From Neoroseomonas marina (GTDB lineage: Bacteria > Pseudomonadota > Alphaproteobacteria > Acetobacterales > Acetobacteraceae): DNA of 64,000 bases. This document shows, in pieces, positions 52,412-61,442 of the stretch. The stretch covers positions 1 through 64,000 of the forward strand of contig NZ_JABBKX010000001.1 in the NCBI RefSeq assembly GCF_012927745.1, read 5' to 3'. The notes under the pieces were generated by a model. The model saw nothing but the letters and a program-made list of their open reading frames with translations, was not told where the DNA came from and did no database searches. Positions within the stretch are counted from its first letter, which is position 1. The number at the start of each line of letters is the position of its first letter. The translations under genes were made by a program, and so were the position numbers.

Positions 52412-53560
52412 ATGGCCGCGCACCTGCATCAATGGCCGGCCCAGGGCCGCGTGCATCTCGGCGCCGCGCTGGCCGAAGCGCTGCCGCGCGAGGTGAACGA
52501 GGCGTCGCGCGTGGTGCTGGTGACGACGCGCTCGCTCGCCGGCGGTGCGCTCGTGCAGGTGGCCAGGACGGCGATCGGCGATCGGCTCGTCGGCACCTTC
52601 GCGGCGATGCGTGCCCACAGCCCGGTGGAGGACGTGGTCGCGCTGGCCGCGCTGCTGCGGGACCAGGAGGCCGATCTGGTCGTCGCGCTCGGCGGCGGGT
52701 CCGTCATCGACGGATCGAAGGTCGCCTGCCTCGCGACCTGGCGCGGCATCGGCGATGCGGGGTCGTTGATCGCGGCGGCGGCATCGCGCGGCGCGGCCCC
52801 GGGGAACTGGGACGGACCGGCGCCGGCGCCGCGCATCGTCGCCATCCCGACGACGCTGTCGGCCGCCGAGTTCGCGCCTCATGCCGGCTACACCGACATC
52901 GCAGTAGGGACGAAGTATCGCGCGCTCGATCCCTGGATGGTGCCGCGCGCGGTGATCCTCGACCCGGCAGCGACGCTCGAGACGCCGGCGGAACTGCTGC
53001 TCTCCTCCGGCATCCGCGCGCTCGACCACGCGGCGGAGCGTTGGTGCTCGACGGCGCCGCAGGCCTATTCGGACGCCGTCTCGCGCCAGGCGATGCTGAT
53101 GCTGGCGGAGAACCTGCCGCGCGTGCGCCGCAACCCCGGGGATCTCGCGGCCCGCGCGGCCTGCCAGGAAGCAGCGTGGCTGTCGGTGATGGGAGGATGG
53201 TCCGGCGTACCGGTCGGGGCGAGCCATGGAATCGGCTACATCCTGGGTGCGGCGCGGGGCGTGCCGCACGGCATCACCTCCTGCCTCATGCTGCATGCGG
53301 TGATGCGCTGGAACGCACCGGTCAACGAGCACCGCCAGCGTGACGTCGCGCACATCTTCAGCGGCGAGGAGGCCGGGCCGGCCATCGAAGCCTTCGTGCG
53401 CAGCCTCGGCCTGCCGACGCGGCTGTCGGAACAGGGCATCGCGGCGAATGAAATCCCGGGCCTCGCGGCGCGCTGGAAGGGCGACGCGCCGATCGCGACC
53501 AATCCGCGGCCGGTGCGCGGGCCCGCGGATCTCGAGGCGATCCTGCGCCTGGCGGCCTGA
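52412..53560 (+). CDS. Iron-containing alcohol dehydrogenase / maleylacetate reductase-like
   Basis: A 382-residue member of the group III alcohol dehydrogenase superfamily: ALGGGSVIDGSKVACLAT is the NAD-binding loop, VAIPTTLSAAEFAPHAGYTD follows, and metal-ligand histidines lie in SSGIRALDHAAERWCS and VGASHGIGYILGAARGVPHGITSCLMLHAVM. The sequence ASHGIGYILGA with GVPHGxTSCxMLP-type ending matches maleylacetate reductases, which act late in aromatic-ring degradation, as well as iron ADHs. GGAGGGACGG precedes the ATG. Together with the upstream monooxygenase it suggests oxidation of a cyclic or aromatic compound, not proven. Confidence 0.88.
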   Translation: MAAHLHQWPAQGRVHLGAALAEALPREVNEASRVVLVTTRSLAGGALVQVARTAIGDRLVGTFAAMRAHSPVEDVVALAALLRDQEADLVVALGGGSVIDGSKVACLATWRGIGDAGSLIAAAASRGAAPGNWDGPAPAPRIVAIPTTLSAAEFAPHAGYTDIAVGTKYRALDPWMVPRAVILDPAATLETPAELLLSSGIRALDHAAERWCSTAPQAYSDAVSRQAMLMLAENLPRVRRNPGDLAARAACQEAAWLSVMGGWSGVPVGASHGIGYILGAARGVPHGITSCLMLHAVMRWNAPVNEHRQRDVAHIFSGEEAGPAIEAFVRSLGLPTRLSEQGIAANEIPGLAARWKGDAPIATNPRPVRGPADLEAILRLAA

Positions 53561-53564
53561 CGGG

Positions 53565-54440
53565 ATGGCCGGCGCGCTGACCCTCGCGCCGGGCGCCTGG
53601 TGGGGCTGGCTGGAGGTGCCGCCCCGCCAGGCCGGCTGGGGCGCGAGCCCGGTCCTGCTGACCGGCATCCAGCCCCTCGGCAACGGGCGCGGCGACCTTC
53701 GGCTCGATTTCATTCAGGCGCTGCATCCGGTCGCCGCGGCGCGGCGCAGCGTCGTGCTGCGGGTGACGCATCGCGGGCCGACGCATCTCGCGGGAACGCT
53801 GCGCGCGGCGGACGGCATGGTCCGCAGCGCGGTGATCGCGGTGGCGGATTACGGCTGGCTTGCCGCCTTCTGCCCGGCGTTCTGGAAGCGGCGCCCGCCC
53901 ACGATGCCGAGCCTTCTCATCGACGGCAAACCGCTGCCGGGCCCCTCCCCCCAGGCGCATCTCGTCGCCGTGCTCGGTCGCGACGAGGAGACGGCGCTGC
54001 GGGGCGCGCATGCGGGCCATCTCGGCGGCCATGTCCATCCCATGCCGGACCGGACATCGACCTTCCGTCTCGACGTCACTTTCGGGCCCTTCGAATCCTG
54101 GCTGATCGCGCGCGGCTTCCGTCCGACCGAGATGGAGGAGAAGTGGTTCATCCATCTGGACGGCGACCGCCTGCTGTTCCGCCGGTCGTGGACGGGCAAC
54201 CTGATCTACGACGTCGCGGCGCGCTGGCAGGGCGACCGGCTGACGCTTGGCGAGGTCACCGTCAACCGCGATCCGGAGCAGTACAAACAGAACGATGACG
54301 CGCAGGACCGCCGGATCCTGGTCTTCCTGATCCGGGCCATCCTGCTCGCCGAACCGGCGTCCTTCCCGACAGAGCAGGGGATGCCGGCCGAGGACGCGGC
54401 CATCCAGGCCTGGTCGATCGCCGGGAAGGCGATGTTCTAG
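53565..54440 (+). CDS. Unrecognised 291-residue protein in the monooxygenase/alcohol dehydrogenase unit
   Basis: No family recognised. It starts 4 bases after the dehydrogenase stop, so it is co-translated with it. The amino part is beta-rich (LTLAPGAWWGWLEVPPRQAGWGASPVLLTG); the middle has a histidine-rich stretch (HAGHLGGHVHPMPDRTSTF); and the carboxyl part (MEEKWFIHLDGDRLLFRRSWTGNLIYDVAARW ... DRRILVFLIRAIL) looks like a compact alpha/beta domain. No signal peptide or membrane helix. High G/C third positions support coding. Its stop overlaps the convergent DadA-like gene by three to four bases. Confidence 0.75.
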   Translation: MAGALTLAPGAWWGWLEVPPRQAGWGASPVLLTGIQPLGNGRGDLRLDFIQALHPVAAARRSVVLRVTHRGPTHLAGTLRAADGMVRSAVIAVADYGWLAAFCPAFWKRRPPTMPSLLIDGKPLPGPSPQAHLVAVLGRDEETALRGAHAGHLGGHVHPMPDRTSTFRLDVTFGPFESWLIARGFRPTEMEEKWFIHLDGDRLLFRRSWTGNLIYDVAARWQGDRLTLGEVTVNRDPEQYKQNDDAQDRRILVFLIRAILLAEPASFPTEQGMPAEDAAIQAWSIAGKAMF

Positions 54441-55690
54441 GCGAAGCGCTCCGCGCTGAAGGGCGCGAAGTCGAAGTTCGGCTTCTCGCCCGCGATCGCC
54501 GCCGCCACCACCGCGCCGGTCGGCGCCGAGCCGGTCAGGCCCAGATGGCCATGGCCGAAGGCGCACCAGATGCCATCCCAGGTCTTGAGCGGCCCCATCA
54601 CCGGAACACTGTCCGGCAGGCAGGGGCGATGGCCCATCCAGGTCGTCGCGCCCTCGGTGCGGACGTTCGGGAAGACGGCGCGCAGGTCGCCGAGCAGCAG
54701 CCGCGCGCGCGCCTCGTTCGGCGGCGCCTCGAGCCCGCCGAATTCCACCGAACCCGCAACGCGCAGGCCGTCTTCCATCGGTGTGATGAACACCTTGCGG
54801 TCGGCGGGCGAGAGGATGCGGCCCGGTCGCACCCCCGCATCCGGCAGCATGACGTGGTAGCCGCGCTGCGTTTCCAGCGGCACCTTGATGCCGAGCGGCG
54901 CGAGCAGCCGCGCCGACCAGGCGCCCGCCGAGAGCACCACCTGGGACGCCGGCACCAGCCCGGCATCGGTCACGACGCCGGCGGCGCGGCGGCCATCGAG
55001 CTTGATCGCGCGCACCTCGGCCTCGCGGATCTCGCCGCCCATGCGGCGGATGCCGCTGGCGATGACCGAGGCCATGCGCGCCGGGTTCACGCAGGATCCG
55101 TGGTCCGGCAGGAAGACCGCGCGGGTGTAGGCGGGGGAGATCTCGGGCTCCAGCGCGGCGAGCGCGGCGCGGTCCAGCACCTCCATCCGCAGGCCGTGGC
55201 GCCGCCGCAGCTCCAGCCCGGCGGCGTCCTTCGCCATCTGCGCCTCGTCCCGGTAGAGGTACATCTGGCCTTCGTGGCGGATGAGGTCGAGCGCGCCCTC
55301 GGCGGCGAGGATCTCCTGGTGGCGTTCCGGCGCGCTGAACAGCAGGGAGGCGAGCGCGCTCGCCGAAGCCTCGACCTTCGCGCTGCGCGCCGAGGCCACG
55401 AACCGCGCCAGCCACGGCGCCGCCTTCAGCCAGTAGCGCAGCGGGATATGCAGCGCCCCGGCCGGGTCGGTCAGCATCTTCGGCACCTGGCGCAGCACGC
55501 CCGGCATGGCGAGCGGCGCCACCGAGCCATGGCTGATCGCCCCGGCATTGCCGGTATAGGCGGCGTTGGGCTTGCGGGCCTCGATCACCAGCGGGGCGAG
55601 GCCGCGCCGGGCCAGGTGCCAGGCGACGCAGAGGCCGACGATGCCGCCGCCGATCACGACGATCCGCGACTGTTCCGGAATGCTGTCCAT
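54437..55690 (-). CDS. DadA-like D-amino-acid dehydrogenase (FAD oxidoreductase)
   Basis: A 417-residue FAD protein. The dinucleotide fold is RIVVIGGGIVGLCVAWHLARRGLAPLVIEA, followed by NAGAISHGSVAPLAMPGVLRQVPKMLTDPAGALHIPLRYWLKAAPWLARF, which is diagnostic of DadA, and late WMGHRPCLPDSVPVMGPL and FGHGHLGLTGSAPTG. It oxidises a D-amino acid to the 2-oxo acid at the membrane side, passing electrons to the respiratory chain. It is unlike the HcnC-type enzyme at 43539-44681. Start is one of two close ATGs. It diverges from a TauD-type dioxygenase gene with about 105 bases between. Confidence 0.92.
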   Translation of the reverse strand: MDSIPEQSRIVVIGGGIVGLCVAWHLARRGLAPLVIEARKPNAAYTGNAGAISHGSVAPLAMPGVLRQVPKMLTDPAGALHIPLRYWLKAAPWLARFVASARSAKVEASASALASLLFSAPERHQEILAAEGALDLIRHEGQMYLYRDEAQMAKDAAGLELRRRHGLRMEVLDRAALAALEPEISPAYTRAVFLPDHGSCVNPARMASVIASGIRRMGGEIREAEVRAIKLDGRRAAGVVTDAGLVPASQVVLSAGAWSARLLAPLGIKVPLETQRGYHVMLPDAGVRPGRILSPADRKVFITPMEDGLRVAGSVEFGGLEAPPNEARARLLLGDLRAVFPNVRTEGATTWMGHRPCLPDSVPVMGPLKTWDGIWCAFGHGHLGLTGSAPTGAVVAAAIAGEKPNFDFAPFSAERFA

Positions 55691-55795
55691 GGCGGCCATG
55701 CTGGCGCAGCTCGGGGCGGCGCGGAAGACCGCGAGCGCGTTGACGGCCTGCCGGGGCCAGCGCACCCTTCCCGCAACCAAGACGAGGAACGTCCG

Positions 55796-56677
55796 ATGCG
55801 GATCACCCCGAACAATGCCGGGCTGGGCGCGCGCGTGGAGGGCATCGACCTCTCGCAATCCCTCACGCCGGCCGACTTCAAGACAGTGCTGCGCGCGCTC
55901 GGCCAGTATGGCGTGCTGTGCTTCCCGAAGCAGGACCTGGATGCGCCGGCGCTGTCGGCCTTCGGCAGCCGCTTCGGCGAGCTCGAGGTGAACGTCGCCA
56001 ACCTGTTCCACGCCGAAGGGCATCCCGAGGTGATGCACCTGTCCAACATGAAGGACGCGGACGGCAAGCCGATCGGCCTGTCGGACGCTGGGCAGGGCTG
56101 GCACACGGACATGTCCTATTCGAAGGAGATCGCGCTCGCGAACGTGCTGCACGCCAAGCGCGTGCCGCGCCGCGACGGCCGCGTGCTGGGCTGCACGCAG
56201 TTCCGCAACGTCCACGCCGCCTATGACGACCTGCCGGCCGAGGTGAAGGCGCGCATCGAGGGCCGCACCGCGATCCACGACTTCCAGAAGTTCTGGGACA
56301 TGATGCGCATCCGCCCGGGGTCGATCCGCGGGCCGCTGACGCCGGAGCAGCGGGCGAAGAAGCCGCCGGTCTCCCAGCCGCTGGTGCGCATCCACCCGAT
56401 CACCGGGCGGCGCGTTCTCTACGCCAATTCCGGTTACGCCATGTACGTGGAGGGGATGGAGCGCGCGGAAAGCGACGCGTTGCTCGACTACCTGTTCCGC
56501 CACCAGGCGCAGGAGAAATACCTCTACACGCATGAGTGGGACGAGGGCGACGTGCTGATGTGGGACAACATCGGCACCACCCACAATGCCGTCGCGGATT
56601 ACGGCCCGGACGAGCACCGCTTCATCCTGCGGGTGCAGGTGATGGCGAACCTCGACTACGCGGCGCTGGCGGCATGA
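55796..56677 (+). CDS. TauD/TfdA-family 2-oxoglutarate-dependent dioxygenase
   Basis: A 293-residue Fe(II)/2-oxoglutarate oxygenase. The facial triad is His103 and Asp105 in GWHTDMSYSK and His263 in GTTHNAVADYG, with the 2-oxoglutarate arginine in HRFILRVQV. It begins NAGLGARVEGIDLSQSLTPADFKTVLRAL, the family opening. TauD relatives oxidise taurine, aryloxyalkanoates or similar acids and release the product by hydroxylation. The gene overlaps the following FAH hydrolase by four bases and is followed by a Bug binding protein, so uptake and breakdown of one organic acid seem to be grouped. Confidence 0.92.
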   Translation: MRITPNNAGLGARVEGIDLSQSLTPADFKTVLRALGQYGVLCFPKQDLDAPALSAFGSRFGELEVNVANLFHAEGHPEVMHLSNMKDADGKPIGLSDAGQGWHTDMSYSKEIALANVLHAKRVPRRDGRVLGCTQFRNVHAAYDDLPAEVKARIEGRTAIHDFQKFWDMMRIRPGSIRGPLTPEQRAKKPPVSQPLVRIHPITGRRVLYANSGYAMYVEGMERAESDALLDYLFRHQAQEKYLYTHEWDEGDVLMWDNIGTTHNAVADYGPDEHRFILRVQVMANLDYAALAA

Positions 56678-57582
56678 GGCTCGTCACTTTCGAGGGCTCC
56701 GCCGGCCCCGTGCTCGGCGGAATGATCGGCGACAGCGTGGTGGAACTGCGCCCGGCGCTCGCCGCGGCGATGCGCACGGCGGGCGAGGCCGACACCGCCG
56801 CGGCCGCGATCCCCGCCGAGATGGTCGCGCTGATCGCCGACGAGGCCGCGATGGTCGCCGCCGGCCGTGCGCTCGCCTTCGCCGCGCGGGCGGAGAACGC
56901 GTCGCTGCGCCGTCCGGTCGGGTCCGTGCGGCTGCTGGCGCCGCTGCGGCCGGGCAAGATCCTCGGCATCGGGCGCAACTACGGCGACCATGCGAAGGAG
57001 GTCGGCGGGCCGAAGCTGGACCTGCCGCGCATCTTCCTCAAGCCCGCTTCCTCCGTCGTCGGCCCCGGTGCCGCGGTGCGCATCCCGCCATCGGTGAAGA
57101 AGCCGGACTGGGAGATCGAACTCGCCGTCGTCATCGGCCGGACCGCGAAGGATGTCAGCGAAGGGACGGCGCTCGACTACGTCGCGGGCTACACCGTCCT
57201 CGACGACGTCAGCGCGCGGGAATTCCAGTTCGACGTGCCGCTCGCCATGACCTCCTTCGCCAAGGGCATGGACGGCTTCTGCCCGATGGGCCCCTGCATC
57301 GCGACGGCGGACGAGGTGGGCGAGCCCTGGGCGCTCGACCTGCGCTGCTGGCTGAACGGGGAGGAAGTGCAGCACGGCAATACCCGTGACCTGATCTTCC
57401 CGGTGCCCGCGCTGATCGCCTTCCTCAGCCGCTACATGACGCTCGAGCCCGGCGACGTGATCGCCACCGGCACGCCTTCCGGCGTGGGGCATTTCCGCGA
57501 TCCGCCGCGCTACCTGAAGCCGGGCGACCGGCTGCGGATGGAAGTCGAGCGCGTCGGCATCCTCGAACACTCGATCGCATAA
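56674..57582 (+). CDS. Fumarylacetoacetate hydrolase family protein
   Basis: A 302-residue FAH-fold hydrolase. An N-terminal domain (MRLVTFEGSAGPVLGGMIGD) precedes the catalytic domain: ILGIGRNYGDHAKEVGG with the catalytic histidine, PKLDLPRIFLKPASSVVGPG, DWEIELAVVIGRTAKDVS with acidic metal ligands, YTVLDDVSAREFQ and the closing PGDVIATGTPSGVGHFRDPPRYLKPGD. Members hydrolyse C-C bonds of acylpyruvates or decarboxylate/isomerise ring-cleavage products. It overlaps the TauD-type gene by ATGA and probably processes that enzyme's product or a related acid. Confidence 0.93.
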   Translation: MRLVTFEGSAGPVLGGMIGDSVVELRPALAAAMRTAGEADTAAAAIPAEMVALIADEAAMVAAGRALAFAARAENASLRRPVGSVRLLAPLRPGKILGIGRNYGDHAKEVGGPKLDLPRIFLKPASSVVGPGAAVRIPPSVKKPDWEIELAVVIGRTAKDVSEGTALDYVAGYTVLDDVSAREFQFDVPLAMTSFAKGMDGFCPMGPCIATADEVGEPWALDLRCWLNGEEVQHGNTRDLIFPVPALIAFLSRYMTLEPGDVIATGTPSGVGHFRDPPRYLKPGDRLRMEVERVGILEHSIA

Positions 57583-57603
57583 GAACCACGGGAGGAACTC
57601 GTC

Positions 57604-58590
57604 ATGATCCGGAGGATGATCCTCGGCGCCGCCCTGGCGCTCGCGGCACTGCCCGCGCTCGCCCAGCCGCGGGCGCCGGGCACCGACTACCCGAACCGGC
57701 CGGTCCGCATCGTCGTTGCCCTCGCCCCGGGCGGCAATGCCGACATCAATGCGCGCCTGGTCGCGACTGCGCTGTCGCAGCGGCTCGGGCAGCAATTCGT
57801 GGTCGAGAACCGGCCCTCCGGCGGCGGCACCGTTGCCTTCGAGACGGTCGCCCAGACGCCGCCCGACGGCTACACGCTGCTGGTCGGCGCGCTGGGATCG
57901 CACACGCTGAATGTGGGGCTCTACGGTGACCGGCTGCGGGTGCATCCGCTGACTGGCGTGGACCACATCACCATCAGCAGCCATTCGGCGATCGTGCTGG
58001 TGGTGAACAACAATTTCCCGGCCCGCACCCTGGCCGAGTTCCGCCAGCAGGTCGCGGCCAATCCGGGCCGCTTCGACTATGGGTCCTCGGGCAATGGCAC
58101 CACCGGACACATCGCGGCGGCGCTGATGCTGCACCTGATGGGCGTACAGGCGCAGCACGTGCCCTATCGCGGCTCGGCGGCGGCCTTCCAGGACCTGCTG
58201 GCGGGGCGCACCGCCTTCCAGGCCGACACCATCTCCTTCGTCACGGAACCCATCCGCACCGGACAGGTGCGCGGCCTGGTCATCGCGACGCCCGAACGGT
58301 CCCCGATGATCCCCGACGTGCCGACCGCCGCCGAGGCCGGCTTGCCCGCCTTCCAGGCGACGACCTGGACGCCGTGGTCGACCACGCTCGGCACGCCGAT
58401 GGTCATCCGCCAGTTCCTCTATGAGCAGATCGCCGAGGTGCTGAAGCAGCCCGACGTCCGCGACCGCCTCATCGCCCTGGGCAACACCATCCCCCAGGGC
58501 ATGACGCCGGATGCGACGCGGGCCTTCATCGCCTCCGAGATCGAGAAATGGGTGCCCGTGGTCCGCGCGACCGGGGCGCGGGTGGACTGA
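57604..58590 (+). CDS. Bug/TctC-family binding protein
   Basis: A 328-residue periplasmic binding protein with a signal peptide (MIRRMILGAALALAALPALAQ) and the Bug hallmarks DYPNRPVRIVVALAPGGNADINARLVATALSQRLGQQFVVENRPSGG, QTPPDGYTLLVG, FDYGSSGNGTTGHIAAALMLHLMG, HVPYRGSAAAFQDLLAG and PDVPTAAEAGLPAFQATTW. It should bind a small organic acid for a TctAB-like permease not encoded here. GGAGGAACTC precedes the ATG. It follows the TauD and FAH genes on the same strand with a 21-base gap. Confidence 0.92.
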   Translation: MIRRMILGAALALAALPALAQPRAPGTDYPNRPVRIVVALAPGGNADINARLVATALSQRLGQQFVVENRPSGGGTVAFETVAQTPPDGYTLLVGALGSHTLNVGLYGDRLRVHPLTGVDHITISSHSAIVLVVNNNFPARTLAEFRQQVAANPGRFDYGSSGNGTTGHIAAALMLHLMGVQAQHVPYRGSAAAFQDLLAGRTAFQADTISFVTEPIRTGQVRGLVIATPERSPMIPDVPTAAEAGLPAFQATTWTPWSTTLGTPMVIRQFLYEQIAEVLKQPDVRDRLIALGNTIPQGMTPDATRAFIASEIEKWVPVVRATGARVD

Positions 58591-58669
58591 TCCCGTCCCG
58601 CGAATTCCCTTGATCCCGGCCATCGCCGCGCGCGACCTTCCGGCGCCAGAACGACGGGAGGTTCATGCG

Positions 58670-59083
58670 ATGGCCGAGGATGCGACGGCGCGGAACCGCG
58701 CGCGGGTAGAGGCGATCTACGCCGCCTATCTCGCGGGCGACCTGCCCGCGGTGCTGGACGCCATGGCCCCCGAAATCCGCTGGGTGTCCGGCGAGGCGAC
58801 CTCCGGCGCGCCGTGGAGCGGCGAACGCCTCGGCCGCGCGGGCGTCGAAGCCTACTTCGCCGCCCTCGCCGCCGCCTGCCGCATCGTGGACTACCGCGTC
58901 GGGCGCATCATCGCCGATGGCGACTGGGTCGCCGTCACCGCGACGGTGCGCGCACGCTTCCACCAGACCGGCGAGGAGCAGCAGCTCGACAAGGTCGACG
59001 TGCTGCGCCTGCGCGACGGCCAGGTGGTGGAGTTCCGCGAGTTCTACGACACCACGGCCATCGCCGCCGCCTGCGCCGCCTGA
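58670..59083 (+). CDS. SnoaL-like / nuclear transport factor 2 family protein
   Basis: A 137-residue alpha+beta barrel protein: RVEAIYAAYLAGDLPAVLDAMAPEIRWVSGE, YFAALAAACRIVDYRVGRIIADGDWVAVTATVRARF and LDKVDVLRLRDGQVVEFREFYDTTAI are typical of SnoaL_2. Such proteins are cyclases, isomerases or ligand-binding helpers; none can be named. GGGAGG precedes the ATG. It follows the Bug gene in the dioxygenase/FAH/Bug unit. A protein of the same fold is encoded convergently at 59097-59474. Confidence 0.85.
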   Translation: MAEDATARNRARVEAIYAAYLAGDLPAVLDAMAPEIRWVSGEATSGAPWSGERLGRAGVEAYFAALAAACRIVDYRVGRIIADGDWVAVTATVRARFHQTGEEQQLDKVDVLRLRDGQVVEFREFYDTTAIAAACAA

Positions 59084-59096
59084 CCCGCGGCAGCGC

Positions 59097-59474
59097 CTAC
59101 TCCCGCACGTCGGTGCGGAACACCTTGCTGACGATCTTCCAGCCCTGCTGGGTCTTGAGGAAGACGAGGTAGTCCGTGAAGTAGCGGGGCGGGATCTGGC
59201 AGGCGACCTTGGCCAGCGCCGTCTCCGGCCCCGACTGGTCGAGCATCAGGATGCGGTCCTCCCGCGCCAGCCCCTTGGCCTTGGGGTTCGGGCGGCTCTT
59301 CACCCACTCGAACCACTGTTCGCGCGGCAGGTCCTGCACCACCCCGTCCTTGTCGGAATAGAGATGCGCGCAGGGGTGGAAGGCGGCGTCGAGCTTGGCC
59401 GTGTCACCTTCGTGCAATCCGTCGAAATAGGTCTGGAGCACCGCTTCGATGGCGGCAATGTCGCTGGCTGGCAT
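59097..59474 (-). CDS. SnoaL/lumazine-binding-like (DUF4440-type) protein
   Basis: A 125-residue cone-shaped alpha+beta protein: DIAAIEAVLQTYFDGLHEGDTAKLDAAFHPCAHLYSDKDG, EQWFEWVKSRPNPKAKG and TDYLVFLKTQQGWKIVSKVF are typical of the putative lumazine-binding branch of the NTF2 superfamily. No enzymatic activity can be assigned. It is preceded by GGAGGATCCC, and it diverges from a Bug gene at 59582. It converges on the SnoaL-like gene with 13 bases between stops. Confidence 0.85.
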   Translation of the reverse strand: MPASDIAAIEAVLQTYFDGLHEGDTAKLDAAFHPCAHLYSDKDGVVQDLPREQWFEWVKSRPNPKAKGLAREDRILMLDQSGPETALAKVACQIPPRYFTDYLVFLKTQQGWKIVSKVFRTDVRE

Positions 59475-59581
59475 GGGATCCTCCCGGGTGGTCGTCGGGC
59501 CGATCATTGCGCGCCGCGGCGCCGGTTTACAGGGGCGGCGTTGCGGGGCATGTGAACGGCACAACGAAGGGACGAAACGCC

Positions 59582-60553
59582 ATGATGCTCGGTCGTCGAC
59601 CGCTCCTGCTCTCCGCCGCTGCCCTGGCGGCGCCGGCCACGGTCTCGGCCCAGACGGCGGGCTGGCCGTCGCGTCCCGTCCGGGTGATCGTCCCCTATGC
59701 GGCCGCCGGCGGGACCGACCTGCTGTCCCGCGCGATCAGCGAGGCGCTGCGCCCGGTCTTCCCGCAGCCCTTCGTCGTGGAGAACCGTGCCGGCGCGGCC
59801 GGCGTCGTCGGGTCCGAGGTGGTCGCGCGGGCGGAACCGGACGGCTACACGCTGCTGGTGGTGGTCTCGACCCATGTGATGAACCGCTACCACCTGCCCT
59901 CCCTGCCCTATGACCCGATCCGCGACTTCACGCCGATCGCCATGCTGTCGCGCAACACCATGGTGCTGGTCTCCGGCACCAACCAGCCCTTCGACAGCCT
60001 GCGCGGCATGATCGAGCACGCGAAGCGCAATCCGGGCCGCGTCGGCACCGGCAGCACCGAGGCGCTGTCCTCCTTCGTCGGACAGGAACTCGCGCGCCGC
60101 GTGGGCGTGGAAATGCCGGATGTCGCCTATCGCTCCGGCGGGCAGCTGATGAACGACATCGTGGCGGGCCACCTGCCGACCGGCTGGACCAGCACGGTGA
60201 GCGCCGCGCCGCATATGCAGACGGGCAAGGTGCGGGTCCTCGCGGTCTCCACCGCCGAGCGCACCGCCGCCTTCCCCGACGTGCCGACCGTGCAGGAGCA
60301 GGGCATCGCCGACTTCGACCTGTCGGGCTGGGTCGCGATGCTCGCCCCGCCGCGCATGGATCCCGCACTCGCCGCCCGCATCACCGAGACGATGCAGCGC
60401 GTCTTCGACGACGCCGCGTTCCGCCAGCGCCTGGTCGGCATGGGCGTCGAGCGCGATTTCCGTCCGGCCCCCGCGCTGCTCGAAGCGATGCAGCGCGACG
60501 ACCGCATCTGGGCCGCCGCCGCGCAGGCCGGCCACATCCGTCCGCAGCAGTAG
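59582..60553 (+). CDS. Bug/TctC-family binding protein
   Basis: A 323-residue periplasmic binding protein. The leader (MMLGRRPLLLSAAALAAPATVSAQ) carries paired arginines and a hydrophobic core. The body has GWPSRPVRVIVPYAAAGGTDLLSRAISEALRPVFPQPFVVENRAGAAGVVG, RAEPDGYTLLVVV, VGTGSTEALSSFVGQELARRVG, VAYRSGGQLMNDIVAGHLPTGW and PDVPTVQEQGIADFDLSGW. It should capture a small organic acid. AAGGGACG precedes the ATG. It heads a three-gene unit with a PEP mutase-family enzyme and a HAD dehalogenase. Confidence 0.92.
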   Translation: MMLGRRPLLLSAAALAAPATVSAQTAGWPSRPVRVIVPYAAAGGTDLLSRAISEALRPVFPQPFVVENRAGAAGVVGSEVVARAEPDGYTLLVVVSTHVMNRYHLPSLPYDPIRDFTPIAMLSRNTMVLVSGTNQPFDSLRGMIEHAKRNPGRVGTGSTEALSSFVGQELARRVGVEMPDVAYRSGGQLMNDIVAGHLPTGWTSTVSAAPHMQTGKVRVLAVSTAERTAAFPDVPTVQEQGIADFDLSGWVAMLAPPRMDPALAARITETMQRVFDDAAFRQRLVGMGVERDFRPAPALLEAMQRDDRIWAAAAQAGHIRPQQ

Positions 60554-60563
60554 GATCACGAGC

Positions 60564-61442
60564 ATGGCCAATCCCGCCCTTCGACAGGCCTTCGCGCAGA
60601 AGAAGTTCATCGTGGCCCCCGGGATCTTCGACATGATCTCGGCCAAGGTGGCCGACGGCATGGGCTTCGACTGCCTCTACGGCACCGGCTTCGGCACGGT
60701 CGCGTCGCATCTCGGCGTCGCGGATGCCGGCATCGCGACCTACAGCGACATGGTCGCGCGCATGGGCCAGATGGCCCGCGGCGTGAAGACGCCGATGATC
60801 GCCGACGCCGACACCGGCTATGGTGGCCTGCTCAACGTCCGTCACACCGTGATGGGCTACGAGGCCGCCGGCATCTCGGGTATCCAGCTCGAGGACCAGG
60901 AGATGCCGAAGAAGTGCGGCCACACGCCCGGCCGCCGCGTCATCCCCGCCGAGGAGATGGTGCTGAAGATCAAGGTCGCCGCCGAGGCGCGCAAGAGCCC
61001 CGACTTCCTGATCGTCGCCCGCACCGATGCCCGCACCACCCTCGGGCTCGAGGAAGCGATCCGCCGCGGGCGGATGATGGGCGAGGCCGGCGCCGACATC
61101 GTCTTCATCGAAAGCCCCGAGAGCGAGGAGGAGATGCGCGCGATCGGCAAGGCCATCGACAAGCCGCTGCTCGCCAACATGGTGGAAGGCGGCCGCACGC
61201 CGATCCTGCCAGCCGACAAGCTGAAGGAGATCGGCTACGCCATCGCGATCTACCCCGCGATCGGCTTCCTCGCCGTCGCCGCGGCGCTCGAGCGCGCCTA
61301 TGGGCACCTGAAGCAGACCGGCGACAGCCTCGCCATCGGCGAATCCTACGGCTTCAAGCGCATGACCGAACTGATGGGCTTCCCCGAGGTGTGGGACTTC
61401 GAGACGCGCTGGGCCCAGCAGCCCCCGAAGGCCGCGGAATGA
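60564..61442 (+). CDS. Isocitrate lyase/PEP mutase family enzyme (oxaloacetate decarboxylase/2-methylisocitrate lyase-like)
   Basis: A 292-residue TIM-barrel enzyme. MISAKVADGMGFDCLYGTGFG is the substrate loop, IADADTGYGG carries metal ligands Asp81 and Asp83, IQLEDQEMPKKCGHTPGRRVIP holds the catalytic Cys118 and the LEDQ acids, and LIVARTDARTTLGLEEAIRRG completes the site. It cleaves a C-C (or C-P) bond of a 2-hydroxy/2-oxo dicarboxylate such as oxaloacetate, methylisocitrate or phosphonopyruvate. The branch cannot be fixed. It follows the Bug gene by 10 bases and overlaps the dehalogenase by four. Confidence 0.92.
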   Translation: MANPALRQAFAQKKFIVAPGIFDMISAKVADGMGFDCLYGTGFGTVASHLGVADAGIATYSDMVARMGQMARGVKTPMIADADTGYGGLLNVRHTVMGYEAAGISGIQLEDQEMPKKCGHTPGRRVIPAEEMVLKIKVAAEARKSPDFLIVARTDARTTLGLEEAIRRGRMMGEAGADIVFIESPESEEEMRAIGKAIDKPLLANMVEGGRTPILPADKLKEIGYAIAIYPAIGFLAVAAALERAYGHLKQTGDSLAIGESYGFKRMTELMGFPEVWDFETRWAQQPPKAAE

